The notes under the pieces are model-generated. The model was given only the letters and a program-made list of their open reading frames with translations, made no database searches and was not told where the DNA came from. Positions 60,807 through 64,000 of a stretch of 64,000 nt of DNA are shown here, piece by piece (position 1 is the stretch's first letter; the number at the start of each line of letters is the position of its first letter). Position numbers and translations under genes: made by a program. Source of the DNA: Nucisporomicrobium flavum (GTDB taxonomy: Bacteria > Actinomycetota > Actinomycetes > Mycobacteriales > Micromonosporaceae); NCBI RefSeq assembly GCF_016464385.1, contig NZ_JADMLH010000023.1, positions 53,152 to 117,151 of the forward strand, written 5' to 3'.

Positions 60807-62961
60807 CTTCGACACTGGATCGCCAGTCACACCGCCGCTGCGGAACGACTTCTCCGGGCGGGCCGATACAGTCGTTCAGGCTGGCACTGTGGGCGGCACC
60901 TTCAATCTGCAGATGCCGCGCAAGCTCGGCTCTCCGCGGCCGCGGCAGCTACCACCGTCGGTGCCCGCCTTCGTCAACCGTACGTTCGACCTGCGCAGGT
61001 TGGACGCCGCTCTGGATCGATCGCTTGGCGCCTCTGGTGCGGAGAACTCCGCGGTCGTCATATCGGCTCTCTCCGGACCGGCCGGTGTAGGAAAAACCGC
61101 TCTGGCGGTGCACTGGGCTCATCACGCGCGCAACAGATTCCCGGACGGTGACCTGTTCGTCAACCTGCGTGGATACGACGCCGCCCTGCCCACCCCGCCT
61201 CAGCAGGTGCTCGAATCATTCCTGCGCGCCCTCGACGTTCCGGCCAGCCGCATTCCGGCGAACCTCGATGAGCAGGCGGCGCTCTACCGCTCTCTGCTCG
61301 ATGGACGGCGGATGCTGGTGCTGCTGGACAACGCGTCCAACGCGGAGCAGGTACGCCCGCTGCTGCCGGGAACACGATCTTGCGTTGTGGTGATCACGAG
61401 TCGCAGCCGACTGTCAGGCTTGGTCATCCGGGAGGGAGCCGGCCGTATGGTTCTTGATGCTCTTACCCCTGACGAGGCGGTCACCTTGCTGGGGGAAATT
61501 TTGGGCTCGGACCGCATCCGGGCAGACCCTGAGGGTGCGAGGTTCCTTGCCGAGCAATGCGCGTACCTTCCGCTCGCCCTGCGCATAGTCGCCGAGAAGG
61601 CCGGCGCGGAACCTGGTATGGCGCTCGGCGAGCTGGCGGACCAGCTGGCGTCCCAGCGAAGGCGGCTCGATGCCTTCGCTGTGGACGATGACCTGTCCGA
61701 GATACGTGCGGTTTTCTCCTGGTCATACCAGGCGCTTCCCGGCGATGCCGCACGCGTGTTCCGGCTGTTGGGCGCCCACATCCCGCCTGACATCGACACT
61801 CCCGCAGTCGCCGCGCTGGCTCAACTGCCCGTTGACGAAGCACGACGAAGCCTCAGTGCTCTCTCGGACATTCACCTGCTGGTCCGTACCGATGCCGACA
61901 GGTTCCGGATCCACGACCTGCTCCGCGCGTACGCCGTCGAACGCTTCGAGACCGAGGAGCCGGAGGCGCAACGCCTGGCTGCCAGCCGCCGCCTGCTGGA
62001 CTGGTTCTTCGCGGCTGCCTACGAGAGCTACCGGGCCATCCTGCCGCAGGGTCGGCTCTTCGCACAGGTCGAGTTCGGCCGGGACGCGGCGACGCTGCCC
62101 GTGTTCACCGATCAAGCTTCGGCGCTCAAGTGGTGCGAAAGCCAGCATGCGAACCTGATGGCTGCGATCACCATGGCCGAGGATCTACGGTTCGACGACC
62201 TGGTGTGGAAAATTGCCGTGTCGTGCATGGCTTTTCTGGAGCGCCTCTCATACCGGACCGACTGGATCCTGAGTCATGAGAAGGCGGTCGCTGCGACGAG
62301 GCGCCTTCGGGACAGAGCCGCCGAGGGCTTCGTCTTGATGCTGCTGGGTGACGCGTACTGGTTCCGCGGACGCCTGAATGATGCGTTATCCACGTACCAA
62401 AGTTCCGTGGCGGCCAGTCGGGACGCTCACGACAGGTGGACCGAGGGTTTCGCGCTCAGAGGTAGTGGTCTCGTACACCAGGATCTGGGCAATTTCGCCG
62501 AAGCGACGGCGCGTTCCGAGGAAGCTCTCGGAGTCTTCCGGCTGATCGGCGAGACGCGCGGTGAGGCGATGAGCCTGCTGAGCATCGGCAACGGCCTGAG
62601 CGGCCTCGGCCGCCTGGACGAAGCCCTGGCGAAGTACGGTGAGGCGCTTCAGGTGTGTGAGCGGATCGCAAACCCCTGGATCCCCGGCATGGTGTCGAAC
62701 CAGATCGGCCGCGTGCACGCCGCTCAGGGCCGGCATCTCCAGGCCATCGAGGACTTCAAGGCGGCCATCGAGATCTTCGAGGGCCTCAAGGACCATCGGC
62801 ACCTCAGCTTCGCGCTTCGCGACATCGGGACCTCGTACCTCGCCACCGACCAGCTCGCTGCGGCGCGCTCCAGCTGGCAGCTCGCCCACGACCTGCTCAC
62901 GAATCTCGACGATCCTGAGGCGGGGTCCCTCGCCGCGAAGATCGCATCCTTGCCGTCCTGA
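60799..62961 (+). CDS. NB-ARC/TPR STAND protein
   Basis: 720 aa. Residues 17-36 hold a Gly-rich motif (DFSGRADTVVQAGTVGGTF). NB-ARC ATPase: SGPAGVGKTALA (92-103), Walker B RMLVLLDNAS, sensor TSRSRLSGL, AYLPLALRIVAEKAG and a winged helix around 280-350. The C-terminal part (from about 510) is TPRs (GDAYWFRGRLNDALSTYQSS, NFAEATARSEEALGVFR). It is like the ATPase-TPR part of AfsR/SARP regulators without the DNA-binding domain. STAND proteins bind a signal on the repeats and assemble on ATP. Confidence 0.83.
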   Translation: MTDFDTGSPVTPPLRNDFSGRADTVVQAGTVGGTFNLQMPRKLGSPRPRQLPPSVPAFVNRTFDLRRLDAALDRSLGASGAENSAVVISALSGPAGVGKTALAVHWAHHARNRFPDGDLFVNLRGYDAALPTPPQQVLESFLRALDVPASRIPANLDEQAALYRSLLDGRRMLVLLDNASNAEQVRPLLPGTRSCVVVITSRSRLSGLVIREGAGRMVLDALTPDEAVTLLGEILGSDRIRADPEGARFLAEQCAYLPLALRIVAEKAGAEPGMALGELADQLASQRRRLDAFAVDDDLSEIRAVFSWSYQALPGDAARVFRLLGAHIPPDIDTPAVAALAQLPVDEARRSLSALSDIHLLVRTDADRFRIHDLLRAYAVERFETEEPEAQRLAASRRLLDWFFAAAYESYRAILPQGRLFAQVEFGRDAATLPVFTDQASALKWCESQHANLMAAITMAEDLRFDDLVWKIAVSCMAFLERLSYRTDWILSHEKAVAATRRLRDRAAEGFVLMLLGDAYWFRGRLNDALSTYQSSVAASRDAHDRWTEGFALRGSGLVHQDLGNFAEATARSEEALGVFRLIGETRGEAMSLLSIGNGLSGLGRLDEALAKYGEALQVCERIANPWIPGMVSNQIGRVHAAQGRHLQAIEDFKAAIEIFEGLKDHRHLSFALRDIGTSYLATDQLAAARSSWQLAHDLLTNLDDPEAGSLAAKIASLPS

Positions 62962-62994
62962 CCTCGACCAACCACTTTCTGCATCAACCAACAA

Positions 62995-63034
62995 AGAAGA
63001 ACCCGTCCCGGCTTGCGCCGAGACGGGTTCTTCT
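62995..63034. terminator. Strong bidirectional terminator hairpin
   Basis: A 13-bp perfect stem AGAAGAACCCGTC/GACGGGTTCTTCT with an inner CGGC-TTGC-GCCG hairpin. It lies between the convergent NB-ARC and SapA-like genes and serves both. Confidence 0.8.
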
Positions 63035-63091
63035 CACGAACGGTAAGGCGACGGGCCAGGGAACGTCTCGCGGGCCGCGACGCAGGCTCGC

Positions 63092-63517
63092 TTACCCGCA
63101 GTTGGCCCAGGTGCTGGTGAAGTTGGTTCCCTTGGAGTAGCCGAAGTAGCGGACGCACTTGCCCTTGCTCCGCTGCTTCACCGGCCCGGCGTAGTACGTG
63201 TACGCGCCCGTGTCGTACGCCCAGGAGCCACCCTTGACCTGCAGCCCGGCGGTCACCTTCGTGGCCTTGCCCAGCGACGCGGTCTTCAGGGTCACGACGC
63301 AGGTCGTCGTACCGTTGTAGAGCTGGTAGGTCGTGGCTCCGGGCAGCGCGTGCGAGCGCTGGACCTTGTAGCCGCTGCCGCAGACGCCCTTCGCGGTGTA
63401 CGGGTTCGCCGCGTACGCCGGGGCGGACACGCCGGCGAGCATCATCGAGCTGGCCGCGAGAACGGCGCCCACCCCACCCAGCATCCGGCGGCGCAGTCGG
63501 TTCGCGTTGATGGCCAT
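63092..63517 (-). CDS. Spore-associated protein A-like secreted protein
   Basis: 141 aa with signal peptide (RRMLGGVGAVLAASSMMLA, cut near APAYA-AN). Mature part: GVCGSGYKVQRSHALPG, YQLYNGTTTCVVTLKTAS, YDTGAYTYYAGPVKQRS and KGKCVRYFGY, with four Cys. This matches SapA, a small secreted protein of actinomycete spores. GGGAG before the ATG. Confidence 0.75.
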   Translation of the reverse strand: MAINANRLRRRMLGGVGAVLAASSMMLAGVSAPAYAANPYTAKGVCGSGYKVQRSHALPGATTYQLYNGTTTCVVTLKTASLGKATKVTAGLQVKGGSWAYDTGAYTYYAGPVKQRSKGKCVRYFGYSKGTNFTSTWANCG

Positions 63518-63601
63518 GAAGACTCCCTCTCAGCACTGGAATCGGACAGGGCTATTTTGCCCATTAAGTCCGTTTCACACCCCTCCAGGGGTGCACACGA
63601 A

Positions 63602-63635
63602 CGAGCCGCCCGGCAGAGGTCTGCCGGGCGGCTCG
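63602..63635 (-). terminator. Terminator after the GH26-like gene
   Basis: A 15-16-bp perfect stem (CGAGCCGCCCGGCAGA and its complement) 19 bases past the stop. A further 7-bp palindrome (CACCCCTCCAGGGGTG) lies at 63578-63593. Confidence 0.75.
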
Positions 63636-63653
63636 GGTGGTCGGTGTGGGGAA

Positions 63654-64000
63654 TCAGCGCAGCGTGACGTTGAAGACCGGGTTGGCGGCCAGCGTACGGA
63701 ACGCGGCCAGGTTGGCCTTCGTGCTGTCGATGCTGATGTCGCGGTCGCCCTGGTCGTCGTGCGAGGTGTCGAAGTACACGATCGCCTTGATGTTCGGACG
63801 CTTGGCCAGCTCCGGCAGCACGCTCTTGAACCCGGCAGTCTTGTCCGTCACCTTGCCGACCCGGTGGTACACGCCCCACTCAGCAACCATCAACGGCTTG
63901 CTCGCGTGCTTGGTCGTCGCCCAGTCATAGAAGTTCATCCCGTTGGCCGGCTTGCGGTCGAGCAGGTCAGCGAACATCCCGTAGTGGTAATAGCCCTTCT
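63654..64000 (-). CDS. GH26-like glycoside hydrolase, C-terminal part (partial)
   Basis: The frame is open to the right edge, so the 5' part is missing; about 115 residues are seen. KPLMVAEWGVYHR carries the presumed nucleophile Glu. SVLPELAKRPNIKAIVYFD, FYDWATTKHASKP and the C-terminal TLAANPVFNVTLR follow the same plan as the GH26 enzyme at 6702-7703. GYYHYGMFADLL before it matches GIDGYYTHRGKHTYAELF there. Probably secreted, acting on beta-mannan-type glycans. Confidence 0.75.
   Translation of the reverse strand, partial: KGYYHYGMFADLLDRKPANGMNFYDWATTKHASKPLMVAEWGVYHRVGKVTDKTAGFKSVLPELAKRPNIKAIVYFDTSHDDQGDRDISIDSTKANLAAFRTLAANPVFNVTLR

Noticed and set aside
1..64000. CRISPR arrays, tRNA or rRNA genes, prophage
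   Set aside because: No spaced direct repeats, no tRNA-like cloverleaf or rRNA stretch and no phage structural genes were seen by eye.

Overview
The window is high-G+C DNA with tightly packed genes, many ATGA/GTGA stop-start overlaps, frequent GTG and TTG starts and a strong 'GTACG' word bias. This looks like an actinomycete of the Micromonosporaceae. A spore-associated SapA-like protein, FliA-type (sigma-28-like) promoter matches, c-di-GMP phosphodiesterases and a chemoreceptor would fit a motile-spore former such as Actinoplanes. The genus is inference.

Layout. 1-4.0 kb: the start of a large secreted DNRLRE/RHS-type protein (cut by the left edge), an orphan mycosin protease and a membrane-anchored BMP-like protein. 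4.1-9.4 kb: a flavin-type split-barrel protein, then a coupled operon of a processive GT2 synthase, a GH26 glycanase and a GT39-like membrane glycosyltransferase. 9.6-19.8 kb: ordinary accessory and regulatory genes, including a PI-PLC-like phosphodiesterase, a wHTH/DinB set, a DJ-1/LysR divergent pair, a kinase, ECF sigma factors, an ArsR-SRPBCC pair and an SDR. 19.9-27.4 kb: a signalling stretch with two FliA-like promoters, EAL-HDOD and EAL proteins, a GH5-ROK operon, a chemoreceptor and the remnant of a receiver domain. 27.4-34.4 kb: a NodB-GT2 fusion enzyme, a flavodoxin-like protein, a run of small lipoproteins and membrane proteins.

34.4-58.7 kb is a Wzx/Wzy-type surface polysaccharide locus. 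It carries a UDP-sugar dehydrogenase, a CapD/PglF-type dehydratase, DUF4012, the full CapE-CapF-CapG route to UDP-L-FucNAc with a WbuB-type transferase, two GT4 transferases, a flippase, a pyruvyl transferase, a Wzy-like polymerase, a PglC/PglD/PglE-like set, a LMW tyrosine phosphatase and a Wzz/BY-kinase. Together they suggest a repeat unit started by a bacillosamine-type sugar, with FucNAc and pyruvate decoration, polymerised by Wzy and length-controlled by the kinase/phosphatase pair. The central part (about 44.9-51.35 kb) has clearly lower G+C and many TTA codons, and this change begins inside capG.

58.8-63 kb carries a small divergent cluster: an uncharacterised 134-aa protein, a 67-aa protein, DUF6879, a GNAT acetyltransferase and an NB-ARC/TPR STAND protein. 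Two of these proteins share a short glycine-rich beta motif. This cluster is the best candidate here for an undescribed signalling or conflict system. The window ends with a SapA-like protein and a partial second GH26-like enzyme.
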